From the NCBI GenBank assembly GCA_032622095.1, contig CP136064.1:47565573-47629572 (forward strand): a DNA stretch of 64,000 nucleotides. Direction: 5' to 3'. A program made the translations under genes and the position numbers. This DNA comes from Siphonodentalium dalli. Taxonomy: Eukaryota > Mollusca > Scaphopoda > Gadilida > Siphonodentaliidae. The notes under the pieces are model-generated. The model did not search any database. It worked only from the letters and a program-made list of their open reading frames with translations, and was not told where the DNA came from. Positions 32,451 to 43,567 of this stretch are shown here, one piece after another (the first letter of the stretch is position 1; each line of letters starts with the position of its first letter).

Positions 32451-32911
32451 TATATGTATGGATTGGAAATGCTTATACGATATTGTCAGATATCTTTTGG
32501 TTCAATGGACTATGATCATGTAGTACAGAAACAATGTCTATTAAGTTAGTAATTACTATTTATAGTACTAATCTCTATGTTAATTTTTCATTTGGTATTA
32601 TGATATCCCACCTGATAACCAGGTTGATTTGATCAAATTGTTAATGTTCCTGAAGTCTGAATGATAACAAACCTGAACTCAAACTATTTGAAGTTTTCAC
32701 AGATGAAAGCTATAGATAAAGCCAAACATACTTTACAGTACGCTATGATTCCAACTGTTAAACTTAAATCTTTTTGTAAACTTAAATTTCTTATGGCAAT
32801 ATATATAAATTATCTTGTTATGATATGAATTGGCAATAAAAAGTTTAGGGTCGGGGGTTTAAAATAGGGTCGGTCGGGTTAGCGGAAACAAACGTCTTAT
32901 TTGTTTAGGCC

Positions 32912-33235
32912 TTAAGCACAATAAGGAATCTCCAATTGCGCTTAAGCTGAATAAGAATATTTCTTATTGCACTTAAGAGCTTTAAAAATATTCTTTATTG
33001 CGCTTGAGTGCAATTAGAGATTCCTTATTTCGCTTGAGTGCAATTAGAGATTCCTTATTGCACTAAAGCACAATAAGATATTCATTAAGTGCAACAAGAA
33101 TATTACTTATTGCACTTAAGCACAATTAGAGATTCCTTATTGTGCTTAAGCGCAATAAGATATTCCTTACTACATTTAAGTGCAATAAGGAATTTCTAAT
33201 TGCGCTTAAGTGCAATAAGGAATATTTTTATTTCC
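32912..33235. repeat. iterated-palindrome array, CTTAAG type
   Basis: Degenerate repeats of TTGCGCTTAAGTGCAATAAG and AATTAGAGATTCCTTATT. Many centres are CTTAAG, CTTGAG or variants, and each unit is self-complementary. It was separated from its flank (31041-31085) by the TIR element insertion. Confidence 0.7.
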
Positions 33236-33435
33236 TTAAGCACGAATTTCGGTCAAAATAAGAAGCTCCCAATCTACAGGTCATCCCAAAGATCCATATC
33301 AAGTTTTGTAATAATTGGATAAGAGATATGTGACCTGTATGGTGTGCTAACGGAAATTGTAGACAAGACGGACGGACCAAAGGACGGATGACGGACACCA
33401 ACCCATGGCAATAGCTCAAACTTCGTCAAGTTGAG
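33236..33435 (+). repeat. F1-type repeat, 3' end
   Basis: CCCAAAGATCCATATCAAG, AGATATGTGACCTGTATGG, a GACGGACGGACC run, then the terminal hairpin ATAGCTCAAACTT-CGTC-AAGTTGAGCTA. The 5' part and the AAGATGG core are missing. Confidence 0.6.
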
Positions 33436-33451
33436 CTAAAAACTACATGGG

Positions 33452-33628
33452 ATGAATATGGACACCAACACAAAACCCTTCTGGAGATTCATGAAAGTGA
33501 AAAATGACAACATAGGCATACCTCCACTCAAGAAAGGAACAACACTAACCACCAACAACAACACAGAGAAGTCTAAATTGCTTATAAACCAGTTCAGGTC
33601 AGTTTTTACCAAAGACACAGGCATATGA
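33452..33628 (+). pseudogene. LINE ORF2 fragment (pre-RT region)
   Basis: The plus-strand frame reads TNTKPFWRFMKVKNDNIGIP, PLKKG, EKSKLLINQFRSVFT, then a stop. This is the typical segment between endonuclease and reverse transcriptase of CR1/jockey-like non-LTR retrotransposons. It is cut off on both sides and immediately follows an F1 3' hairpin. Frame is lost after 33628. Confidence 0.6.
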
Positions 33629-33654
33629 CCCAGGTCACGAACTGACAGACCTAC

Positions 33655-33725
33655 CAAACGAGAGGCCGATCATGATCGGCAGATGTTTAACCCATCCCTT
33701 TTGCGATAGTAAATTGCTGTGATCC
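33655..33725. repeat. short repeat with GCCGATCATGATCGGC palindrome
   Basis: ACGAGAGGCCGATCATGATC followed by GGCAGATGTTTAACCC. Two further tandem copies with GATCACGATC are at about 46004-46160. Confidence 0.55.
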
Positions 33726-34240
33726 GGATCATAGAGTATACTGTTATGTACAAAAGTAGTATAGACAAATGTACATAATAACATAAATTATTGGAATGTA
33801 TGGGTCAAAAGAGAAGGGTTAATATAACATCTAAACTATAGAGCTATAGACTATGTGAGATATCAAAATAAATAATATAATTATTTAACAATGGAAAAGG
33901 TTCAAAGACATGGAAATGGGTAAAGGGGTTACTATATATGTTCCTTATCGAGTGGGGGTTAGACGGTGGGAGGGTCACTTTGAAAGTGTGACACCAGCTC
34001 TGGCTCTTTTTGACAAAACCTACCACCCATGGCCCGTTCACACCAGATCAATCACGAAGATGGTTATATGAGTCAAAGTATTTTTTTTTTTTTTCAATAA
34101 GATAAATATTTTGGGTTCAATTGAGCAAGGAATTCAATATAAAAATAAATTCAAAAATAAATTTTTTTAATAATGTTTTTTTCCGAAACATAATGGCCAT
34201 AAATCCATAAAAAAAACAAGAGCATCGCTATAGGGCGTGG
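33726..34240. other. no gene seen
   Basis: A+T-rich sequence with an F3-type 5' end (AATTGAGCAAGGAATTCAAT near 34119) and nothing coding. Confidence 0.5.
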
Positions 34241-35592
34241 CAAAATACGCCCTTTAGCCTTTTCGAATTGTACTATCGCAAAATAAGATAATACTTTGAG
34301 CTTACATTTGAAGAAAATCTGATATACCCCTAATTTCAATGCCAAAATGTGGTCAAATTCTAAGTCGAAAAATGGCCATAATTCATGTAAAAATAATTAG
34401 ACAGAACCTATATTCAAACTTGGCCTGTAGTTTTAGCTTGGAAATGCACATACCAGCTTTGGTTCAGCTCAAATAATCAAAACTGGAGTTATCGGTCGGA
34501 AACCAAAATGTTATGAAATTGGTCAAATTCTAAGTTGAATAAAAGGTCGGTAGACCTCATGTCCGCCTCTAAGTGTCGGCTTTATACGACCGTTGTTTGC
34601 GCATAAAAACCTGTCTTTAGTGCTAGTAAACCTACATACCAAATTTAATTTCATTCAGTACACATTTACTAAAGTTATCATCCGGAAACCATTTTGGCAA
34701 AATTTCTAAGTAAAAAAGGGACATAACTCTGGTGAAAATTGGCGGGCGGAACCCGAATTCGAACTTGACCTGTGTTTTGCTGGGAGAAAGACACATACCA
34801 ACTTTGGTTCAGATCAAATAATCCAAACTGGAGTTATCGGTCGGAAACCAAAAAGTGTTAACAGACGGTCAAATTCTAAGTCGAACAAAAAGGGACATAA
34901 CTCTGGTGAAAATTGGCGGGCGGAACCCGAATTCGAACTTGACCTGTGTTTTGCTGGTTGAAAGACACATACCAACTTTGGTTCAGATTATAATAGTCCT
35001 CCGAACCCGTTGGGTCGGCGGACAAAAAGGGCCGTAACTCATGTAAAAATAACTGGACGGAACCCATATTCGAATTTGGCCTGTATCTTTAGTTGGGAAA
35101 TACACATACCAACTTTGGTTCAGATCAAATAATCCAAACTGGAGTTATCGGTCGGAATCCAAAAATGTTAACAGACGGTAAATTCTAAGTCGAAAAAGGG
35201 CCGTAACTCATGTAAAAATAATAGGACGGAACCCATATTCGAACTTGGCCTGTATCTTTAGCTGGGAAATACACATACCAACTTTGGTTCAGATCAAATA
35301 TTCCAAACTGGAGTTATCAGTCGGAAACCAAAAATGTTAACAGACGGTCAAATTCTAAGTCGAAAAAGGGCCGTAACTCATGTAAAAATAATTGGACGGA
35401 ACCCATATTCGAACTTGGCCTGTATCTATAGCTGGGAAATACACATACCAACTTTGGCTAAGATCAAATAATCCAAACTGGAGTTATCGATCGGAAACCA
35501 AAATGTTAACGGACGGACGGACGGACGGACATACAGACGGACGGACAGACTGATAACATAATACGACCTTTTTTCAAAAAGGGCGTATAAAA
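34241..35592 (+). mobile_element. F5-type tandem-unit element with terminal inverted repeat
   Basis: Seven to eight units of about 155-185 bp (two adjacent ones 170 bp apart): TTCTAAGTCGAAAAAGGGCC, GTAACTCATGTAAAAATAAT, GGACGGAACCCATATTCGAA, ACACATACCAACTTTGGTTC, CCAAACTGGAGTTATCGGTC. The array ends in ACGGACGGACGGACGGACGG. Outer ends TACGCCCTTTAGCC and AAAAAGGGCGTATAAA are inverted. No coding capacity. Confidence 0.7.
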
Positions 35593-35613
35593 ATGGATCA
35601 AACTAATATTCGA

Positions 35614-35720
35614 ACCACGGGAGACTCGCATATATAAGAGAATGCATGGCACATGATCTTTAATGCTGCACCAGCGCAGCTCCCGCCATGAATACTCAGC
35701 TAATTAATCATACAGTGCCA
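35614..35720. repeat. remnant of the GCATTCTCTTATATATGCGAG palindrome repeat
   Basis: GAGACTCGCATATATAAGAG, AATGCAT, GATCTTTAATGCTGCACCAG, CTCCCGCCATGAA is the reverse complement of about 18850-18945. Confidence 0.55.
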
Positions 35721-37510
35721 AGTTCAAATGAAAAGGCCACAATTGTTTGTGTTTACATAAAGCTGCTAAAATACCCACATATGATTCTATTAAGCACTGC
35801 GGGTTGATGCTCATCATTAATTTGTTGACATAAAAAGAACATGCATGTAAAGAAACTGGTTCAGAGTAGAATTCTTAATTTAATATGTTCTGCCCAGTTG
35901 AAAAATAACGGATAACACATAACATGTCAATAATTTCAAAACTGATCAATACCAAAATATATGAGTCAATATCAATTTTGGTCAAAATTACAGATATGCC
36001 ACATGGCATTTTTTTAGTTCCGATAATGGGGAAAGTTGTTATCATTTCGAGATATATAGCTATTGAACTGGAAGAAACGACTGAAGTTCGAGCTTTATAA
36101 ACATCCAGCACTTATATTTTATGATGTTATGAATGGTGGATGTCTGGAAATTATGTCTCTTCTGTAACAGTATTATCATCTGGTATATCATTTTTCAGAA
36201 TAGAGATATTGCAGTATACTTTTTGATCCGAATTGAGTATTGACCGGTAATGCATAGATCGAGAAAACATTTACCCTTGGTATAGCTTGTTTTCAATGGG
36301 GGCCACAATGGAACACATTTTTCTCAGAAAACTTTAATTTCAACACAACATTAAACTTATTAAATCAAGATAATCAAATGTCACACACTTTCTAACATAA
36401 TATTGAATTGGACACTCCTTGTCCACCAAATATTGAACAAAACTGGAATTGAAATATATTACATTTCATTTATAGATGAAAAAATAATATGTGTTACACG
36501 ACGAACTTCAGCGCAACACGAAAGACACATATTTGCTACGGGGTGGACAATATCTGATAAATTTATGTATAAAAGTCATGTCGAAATCCAGAGTTACGAA
36601 ATGTGCTAACACGATGATAAAACCTGTTATTCATAAAGAAAATACAGCGACGAACTACACAATCAGGATATCTGACGTTTGGTATACGATGTAGGAATAG
36701 GCTTTGTTACAGTAAGGACCACAACGTTACACAACTGACAGTCATATGCGAAATGTCATTTGTATACATATAGGTATCATAATCATGTACTGGCACCAGT
36801 GCAAATTCAATATTATGGCGATTCTCGCGAGAATTCATGTCCCAAATACTTAATGTTTTCTGACGCGTATTTCTATATCAATATATGATGTGCGTTACAG
36901 TAAAGATTACACGATTGACAAAAAAAGGCGCATATCATATATACAGGCTATTGTATAAAACGAGGTTCAATTTGTGGAATTTCTTTTCATAATAAATGCC
37001 CCACTGTTTTTTACACATTTAGTACACATATGGTATAACGAATATTGTTATATAACTGAATACCATAGTAAATAAATTGTCGTTACACGATAGACATTGG
37101 TTATAGTCGGGTGAACACTCTATCCTTTGCTTTATCAGATGAAATAATATGAACGTACACTAACATTCGTTTGTGTTTAAATATAATACAACTATGTGGT
37201 GAAGAGGTGCCCGCGTACTGGACAATATGTAAGGATAAAGAATATTGTGTGTAGGTTAAACTATTGTGATAGATTCGAGTAACGTACGACAGGGGTCGGA
37301 TATGCTATGGGATTATCCGGATACATGTAAATTAGCACACATTGTATATTTGAATACCTTTCGTTAAGTTTCGTATATACCTGTCTCGTTTAGCTTTGTG
37401 CTCGGTTGAGATAAATTAAAACAAGTGCATGTCCGTGTTTCATAAATATAAGTACATGTTCCTGGTGTTAGATAAGATATCCCGATGCATGAATTCCACC
37501 TTCATTATAT
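35721..37510. other. A+T-rich region without a supported gene
   Basis: The frames here have no recognisable domain. Recurrent words (GTTACAGTAA..., TTACACGA, ATAACGAATATTG) resemble those on the other side of the broken gene (40.1-41.5 kb). This would fit an element whose ends flank the 37.6-40.1 kb gene, but boundaries cannot be set. Confidence 0.35.
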
Positions 37511-37564
37511 TCACAGGTCCCCAGAACAAAAATTGACCACAATTTTTGTTCTGGGGACCTGTGA
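37511..37564. repeat. tight 54-bp hairpin
   Basis: TCACAGGTCCCCAGAACAAA and TTTGTTCTGGGGACCTGTGA form an almost perfect stem with a short centre. The same arm borders the hairpins at 15543 and 17342. Confidence 0.75.
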
Positions 37565-38049
37565 TTATATTCACATATATAAACAAAAAGTATATTAGTG
37601 AGGTGAAGTAATGATAACTTTTAAAACAGTTTACTCGTCGCCGAGTCCCACGCACATTCCCCAACAGCGAAATGTGAATGAGACCCCTCGATCAGTTGTG
37701 GATCTGGAATAAACGAGATCACTTCATCATAATTATACCAAGAAATGTCATTACATTTTTTCGACCAGCAAAAGCAGTTAGAATATTTAACGCCAACACG
37801 CTTCATGCATTTAACAAGCAATTCACGCTCAGACATTTCTTCTACAATACCAGGGTATATGGAATTCTGATACTCAACCAGTACGTACTTATTCACACCA
37901 GGAATCATGCTATCTGCCTTTCCATTCGCACAACACTCACTCATCGGACCTACCTCTACAACCACGCCTCTACCTTTCTCAGCCTTCATCTCCTCAAATA
38001 TATCTCCCCATCTCCAAAAACTACACCCGAATCCTGCACGCCGCATTCA

Positions 38050-38890
38050 TTAACCACGCTACCACCTTGCTCAACCACCGTCTTCTTACATATCTGCTCG
38101 CCCCGTATTTCCGCGGCAACCTCTACATGTGAACCTTGGTGCATGCTCGACTCATAATTCTTGCAATAATCGTGTTCAACCAGATTCCATCAACTATATA
38201 TGTCCTCATCAACAACAGTCACACCGACGCGCACACCACTCTGCTCACAACTTTCACTGGCCACGCTACCTTGCTCGACCTCCACCTCCTCACATATCTC
38301 CTCACCACCCACAACCACTTCCGCTGCAACATCAAACTCAAACGCGCTAATCTCGCTACAAACTGGATCTGCCTCCGCAATCGTGCATATCTCCTCGCCC
38401 TCAACGACCGCATCGCTCGACTCACAACATGCATTAACCACGCTACCATGCACATTCCTCAGCCTCCATCTCCTCACATATCTCCTCACATATCTCCCGA
38501 CTCCCACAACCACATCTACCAGCACATCACTCGACTCACAACATTCATTAACCACGCTACCACCTTGTTCAACCACTATCTCTTCACATATTTCCTCACA
38601 TATCTCCCGATCCCTCACAGCCACATCTACCAGCACACCACTCGACTCATAACATTCATTAACCACGCTACCACCTTGTTCAACCACTATCTCCTCGCAT
38701 ATAGCTCGATCTCTCACAACCGCATCTAACAGCACACCACTCGACTCCGAACATTCATTAACCACCTTGTTCAACCACTATCTCCTCACATGTCACCTCG
38801 CATATCTCCCGATCCCTCACATCCACATCTACCAGCAAACGTCCACTCGGCTCACACCATTCATTAACCACGCTACCTCGTTCCTCAACC
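38050..38890 (-). repeat. coding-type minisatellite, about 100-115 bp units
   Basis: Units encode (minus strand) IVVEQGGSVVNECCESS-G-VLVDV-VRDREICEE. Unit starts (CATTCATTAACCAC on plus) lie at about 38429, 38542, 38653, 38752 and 38858, with an older one at 38044. The unit near 38765 lacks 8 bp (TAGCGTGG), which shifts frame. The words GAGGAGATATGTGAGGAG within units resemble the neighbouring palindrome array. Confidence 0.7.
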
Positions 38891-38901
38891 TTCTCACCCT
38901 C

Positions 38902-39702
38902 AAGGAGATATCTCCTTGGAATTGCAATTCCTAGCAGATATCTGCTTGGAATATGGTCCATTATGGAGATATCTCCTTGGATCCAAGGAGATATCTGCTT
39001 GGATTATGGAGATATCTCCTTGGATCCTAGGAGATATCTCCTCGCAACTACGAGATATCTTCTTGAAATATTTCCAACGAGATATCTCCTTGAAACCGAG
39101 GAGATATCTCCATAATCCATGCAAGCAGATATCTGCTCGGATTATGGAGATATCTCCTTGAAATAGTATTCAACGAGATATCTCCTTGGACCCAAGGAGA
39201 TATCTCCATATTCCAAGCAGATATTTCCTTGAAAATATTCCAAGCAGATATCTGCTTGGAGTATGGAGATATCTCCTTGGAAAACCGCGGCCATGAAATA
39301 TTAAAGATTTCTCCACAGTATATATACGTTTTTTCCGAAATACATCCAAGCAGATATCTGCTCGGAATATGGAGATATCTCCTTGAAATATTTTTCAAGC
39401 AGATATCTCCATAATGCGAGCAGATATCTGCTTGGATCCAAGGAGATATCTCCTTGAACATATTTCAAGGAGATATCTCCATAATGCGAGCAGATATATG
39501 CTTGGATCCAAGGAGATATCTCCTTGGATCCAAGCAGATATCTGCTCGCATTATGGAGATATCTCCTCGGTTTCAAGGTGATATCTCCTTGAAAATATTT
39601 CCGAGGAGATATCTCCATATTCCAAGCAGATATATCCTTGAAACCGAGGAGATATCTCCATAATGCGAGCAGATGTCTGCTTGGATCCAAGGAGATATCT
39701 CC
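38902..39702. repeat. iterated-palindrome array, AGATATCT type
   Basis: About thirty palindromes GGAGATATCTCC or GCAGATATCTGC are separated by short linkers, some of them palindromic too (TTGGATCCAA). GATATC centres measured at 38907, 38937, 38968, 38990, 39011, 39033, 39054, 39081, 39103, 39128 and 39149 give spacings of 21-22 or 25-31 bp. Frames on both strands stay open only because the unit is periodic. Confidence 0.85.
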
Positions 39703-40129
39703 GAAAACGAATATTTGCAGGGATGGCGCCCCATATTCACCTCTCACATTACTGCATGTTCTCTTTACACACCGTTTCACATTCCTCCGAGCCACAATAC
39801 GCTTTTCGAATTTCTTTGCAACTTGCACAACTACATTCTCGGCAACTACGTTCTCACAAATAACTTCAACGCAAGGCGCACTCTTACTGATTCACCCCTA
39901 TCTTCAACACAAACTTCTGCATCCTGTTCCCCTTTACCACCTGTCTCGCTCACCTGGCTTTCAAAATTAGCAGTTTTAAATGCACGACCCTTACAAATAC
40001 CACTCTCACGGTCATATTCACAGCTACTATATCTGAAAGAAATGTTTAGTGGTGTAACCGGCTTCAATTGATGAATCCTCATTGTTCCGCTAACTGTTTT
40101 CAATGTTCGTGACACAATTCATTACTATA

Positions 40130-41700
40130 TGGGACAATATGTTGTAACACTTTATAAGAACATGTCCTTCCAATAACACTGGCTACATGTATTTCTGTAA
40201 CAACCACTCAAGTTGTGTTCGATCGTGCACACAATGAACACACACGACTAATATAACTAACGAAAAGCATTATAATATATATTTACTTCCTATTGTTGTA
40301 GTTCGAAAGCCTTCCCTGAAACAAAATATCGACATAACATACATGTATACGAACATACTTAACCTAACAACAATATCTTTCGTGTAACAATAAATCCAAA
40401 ACCTCAACGCTAGAAATCGTAATATTTTTAAAATCAGTGAACTATTGCTAGGTGAATGATAAATAAAGTATTGCTCAATCATTAGCACATCATGTGATAT
40501 ATTTCCCGGCACACTGGAAACTTTAAGGCATCATGAAACTCAGGCAGATCGTACACATGACATTGGATGTATTTAATGTAACGGACACATGCTTTCAGAA
40601 GAGCTTACCTGATATCGTGAAGGAATTGGCACGCGTTATTATTATAACTTAGTGAACTCATTATAATACATTTTACCCCATGGCCATATTGTTTAAAAGA
40701 CGTCCCCCTAACGCATAATCAACTCACAACATATCAATATCCTTACTATAACATACATATATCCCTCGTGTAACACTAATTTCCCAAATTTAACACTAGA
40801 AAGGTTACCATTATCCAAACCAGAAAAATAGTTCGAGATGAAAGACAAACATAACCAATTAAATATTATGTATATCGTGTGATATATTTCCGCGGCAAAG
40901 AAAGGAGAAAAATTATTAAATGCCACATGCATGTCCTCTGGATAACAATTGTTGTATTTACTGTAACGGCCACTCGATTTGAGTTAGATCGTACACAGAA
41001 TCATGTTGCAACCGAAGGAATAACTAATAAAAAGTAACAGTCTCGTTATAATTGATGTTTTCTCCCGGCTATCATGGTTTCATAACAATCACATGAAATG
41101 CAAAATCGATTTACCACATAAGAACAACTTTAATGTAACATAAACATATCTTTCATGTAACGAAAATTCAAAACATCGACGCACGAAAATGATATTTTCC
41201 AAATCAAACACATTTTGTAATCTGAAAGAAGAACAAGACCCCAGTTACACCCTCTAGACATTTCAGCTTGGTGTTGCGTGTGTTCACGCACAAACAGCCT
41301 CTGTAAACAGCAGCCTTCCCCTTTCGTTACAGTATTGGTCTCTCCTATAACGTTTTGGCCTGTTACAGCAGAGAACGTTACAGTAGAGATGTACAGACCA
41401 TTCTGGTCACGGCATTCAATTAGTTCTCCCTCCAGTATGGCGAAAATAGGGAAGTATAAAATACACCACAGTGGCTTCGGAAACATTTATTTGAAATATA
41501 ATTATACATATGTTATAGCGAACAAACATGCGTTATTTAAAAGACGACTTTGACAAGTACGCGAGGGGGTCAACCTACCTATTATATAATTGTGTTATCG
41601 CAAGTTGTTTTTTTATTCAGACGACATGCGTTTCCGATATTGTGACATACAGAGCGTCACGAAGCACAAAATACGGAGATTATAAATATCAGGGATACGC
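40130..41700. other. degenerate repeats 5' of the broken gene
   Basis: Three loosely similar blocks (about 40290, 40730 and 41110) share ACATACATATATC, CGTGTAACA and AACACTAGAAA-like words and a 'GTAACGGACACATGC/GTAACGGCCACTCG' motif, at roughly 0.4-kb spacing. A minus-strand frame at 41486-41130 (ILEGELIECRDQNGLYISTV...) looks mildly protein-like and could be an upstream exon of the broken gene. This is weak. Confidence 0.3.
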
Positions 41701-41851
41701 AGGCTTAAGCACAATCAATTGCGCTTAAGCGCAAATACCACATATTGTGCTTAAGCGCAAATAGGGCATTTACGCTTAAGCGTAATTAATTACGCTTAAG
41801 CGCAATTAATTGCGCTTAAGCGCAATCAATTGCGCTTAAGCATAATTGTGA
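41701..41851. repeat. iterated-palindrome array, CGCTTAAGCG type
   Basis: CTTAAG centres at 41704, 41724, 41750, 41775, 41795, 41815 and 41835; most spacings are exactly 20 bp. Units are TTGCGCTTAAGCGCAATCAA-like and self-complementary (TTGCGCTTAAGCGCAA). Non-coding. Confidence 0.85.
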
Positions 41852-42171
41852 CTACTATCTAACCTACCCATAAACTATTAGCATGACCTGGTGTATCACC
41901 TAGCAACACAAGATGAGCATTGGGCTAATTTTGACCTGTACTCAACAGTCAAACTGTGAGTATGTGTTCAACAAGGAGAATCCCCTAATTACATATTATC
42001 AGCATCCCTCTATCCAAAGAATTGATGTCGCCTTCCCGGAACTCTAGTAATGTTTTGTATGATGTTTTTAATGTATTTTTGCACAGATTTTAGCCTTTAC
42101 TACAGGCTGTTTACTATGGTAATATCCTATACATGCATGCGGTGTCACTGCATGAGGGCTTTCTTACCTCA

Positions 42172-42385
42172 TACAGTAATGCTCTATTTAATCGACTTCT
42201 TAACCACAGCAGAATTATGGGTAACTTTTCAGGATTTAGTCGGAAATACGGCTTGTTGCCATTCATCGAAAAGCTCTCGAGAGCTTTCCGATGAATGGCA
42301 ACAAGCCATATTTCCGACTAAATCATGAAAAGTTATCCATAATTCTGCTGTGGTTAAGGAGTCGATTAATTAGAGCATTACTGTA
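42172..42385. mobile_element. foldback MITE FB1, best copy
   Basis: Two arms of about 105 bp meet with almost no loop at AGCTCTC|GAGAGCT. Ends TACAGTAATGCTC...GAGCATTACTGTA, with TA at each boundary. A few mismatches only. A transcript through it would fold into a long hairpin. Confidence 0.88.
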
Positions 42386-42900
42386 TGGTTTACTTATTGA
42401 CTTAAATCAGGGGGAAAAAACCCTATTTTCATATTATCAGCATCCCTGTCCAAAAAATGGTGTGTAATTACTGGAGCTTTGGTGTCTGAGTCCTGAAGCT
42501 CTAGTTTTTCTTATTAAATCAGCAGCTCTTGCACAAATCTATAGTATTTCCATGATCATATAGTGTGAATGTGGTGTCACCGAGGGCTTGCTTCCCCCAT
42601 ATGGTGTGCCTGTATACTCGAAAATTGAAGAAAATCAATGTCACCCTGACTAATACAGAAAGTAATGCTATTGCAAGTAGCCCCAACTAATATATACCGA
42701 AGACAATATAATGCTATAACGAATCGCTCCAACTAAAACAGAAGGTGATACTATTGCGAGTCAGCCATTTTGATAAAGAAGTTGGGCTAGCTCCCTACCC
42801 ATCCAAACCAATGAAACCAAGAAGTGACATGTCAATAGGAGTTAATGCTAAGTTATGGAGAAACCTATTTATTCACCAGGGGTGTTTTGTTACATATAAC
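42386..42900. other. no gene seen
   Basis: Contains short words duplicated from about 41990-42050 (ATTATCAGCATCCCT...TCCAAA) and no supported coding sequence. Confidence 0.45.
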
Positions 42901-42901
42901 C

Positions 42902-43490
42902 ATGAATTGCGCTTAAGCGCAATTGATTGCGTTTAAGCGTAATTAATTGCGCTTAAAGGCACGTGCGGCCTTAATTGTCGAAAATATTCATATTTGTTCC
43001 AAACACTGTAAATAGAAAAACATTAAAACGCATACAGTTCCGTTCATATATACCATGACCATCGCGTAAACAGCATGTTATCATAAAGACCTACTATATT
43101 TTACCTAAGCAAGAGCCTGATTGTGTTACAGAAGACAGCACAATGCTACTGGCTAATCACACACAAATGGCATAAACGCTCTTTATTAGTTCCATATCAG
43201 GTATTCACAACAAAGAACGCTCTTTATGTTTACCACCATAATATAAACAAACACCAGAAAAGTAACTTTTTATGCTTATGTTTACATAACAATGGTCAAA
43301 CAAATGACCATAACATACTGTTTATGCGATATTTCTTATTTGTATACGGACAAAGTCTATCTACATTTTGATGTTCTTTCTGTTTGTGGCGGTTTTTGAC
43401 GGGTGGAGATATTTTCACAGGATACCCACCGCCAAGGCCAACCGTGTCTTTAAGCACAATTAATTATTAAATGTGAATTTGGCCTCCCAT
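42902..43490. repeat. CTTAAG palindrome array with F-flank, split by a MITE
   Basis: The left part is AATTGCGCTTAAGCGCAATT, then GCGTTTAAGCGTAATTAATT and GCGCTTAA. The right part is TTAAGCACAATTAATTATTA, then ATGTGAATTTGGCCTCCCAT. Removing the insert (42957-43449) and one TTAA restores a continuous array followed by the flank. Confidence 0.75.
42957..43449. mobile_element. piggyBac-like MITE pB1, copy 2
   Basis: AGGCACGTGCGGCC...GGCCAACCGTGTCT is flanked by TTAA (42953-42956 and 43450-43453). It is homologous to 18283-18805 along its length (CGCTCTTTAT, TGTTTACATAAC, CATACTGTTTATG). The TTAA target is the centre of a CTTAAG palindrome. Confidence 0.82.
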
Positions 43491-43567
43491 ATTTTATGGA
43501 GTACATTTAAGGGTGTCCATGCCTGAGCTATGTCAGGAGGTGGAATGCTACACATGTAACTACTTAA

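Larger units (their letters stand above)
31086..32911. mobile_element. PIF/Harbinger-like TIR element (1826 bp)
   Basis: TIRs of 34 bp (GGCCTAACAAAAAAATACG...TTTCCGCTAAC) are flanked by TTA on each side (31083-31085 and 32912-32914). A GGCC start and TTA/TWA target duplication are typical of PIF/Harbinger. No DDE transposase is visible, so it is non-autonomous. It contains an ORF fragment (31360-31554) and a nested tandem-unit element (31745-32450). Confidence 0.65.
37621..40115 (-). pseudogene. broken multi-copy animal gene of unknown function with repeat-expanded linker
   Basis: The 5' part (40115-39846) reads GTMRIHQLKPVTPL, SFRYSSCEYDRESGICKG, KTANFESQVSET. The 3' part (38046-37621) reads VNKYVLVEYQNSIYPGIVEE, LLVKCMKRVG, CNDISWYNYDEVISFIPDPQ, SHFAVGE. 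I recall this pairing ('IHQ...' then 'V.Y....YPG.V...V.CM...G...WP...I.WY....V...IP.P') from uncharacterised multi-copy proteins of fish and invertebrates, but could not check it. Between the halves lie a 21-bp-spaced palindrome array and a minisatellite of roughly 110 bp that is open for 195 aa on this strand. The frame is broken at least between 38190 and 38046 and where one unit lacks 8 bp near 38765. No function is assigned. Confidence 0.5.

Noticed and set aside
38136-38729. Plus-strand frames of 150-197 aa across the minisatellite
   Set aside because: They are antisense to the better-supported minus-strand coding repeat and are low-complexity His/Thr/Ser-rich.
38916-39828. Long open frames on both strands (for example 39461-39048 and 39828-39301 minus, 38916-39161 plus)
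   Set aside because: They only read a periodic palindromic repeat with no stop in several frames; the proteins are repeats such as RRYLLGS and QGDISL without any family.
40130-41486. Minus-strand ORF 41486-41130 as a gene
   Set aside because: The sequence looks mildly protein-like, but it overlaps degenerate 0.4-kb repeats, has no known domain and no clear splice connection to the broken gene.
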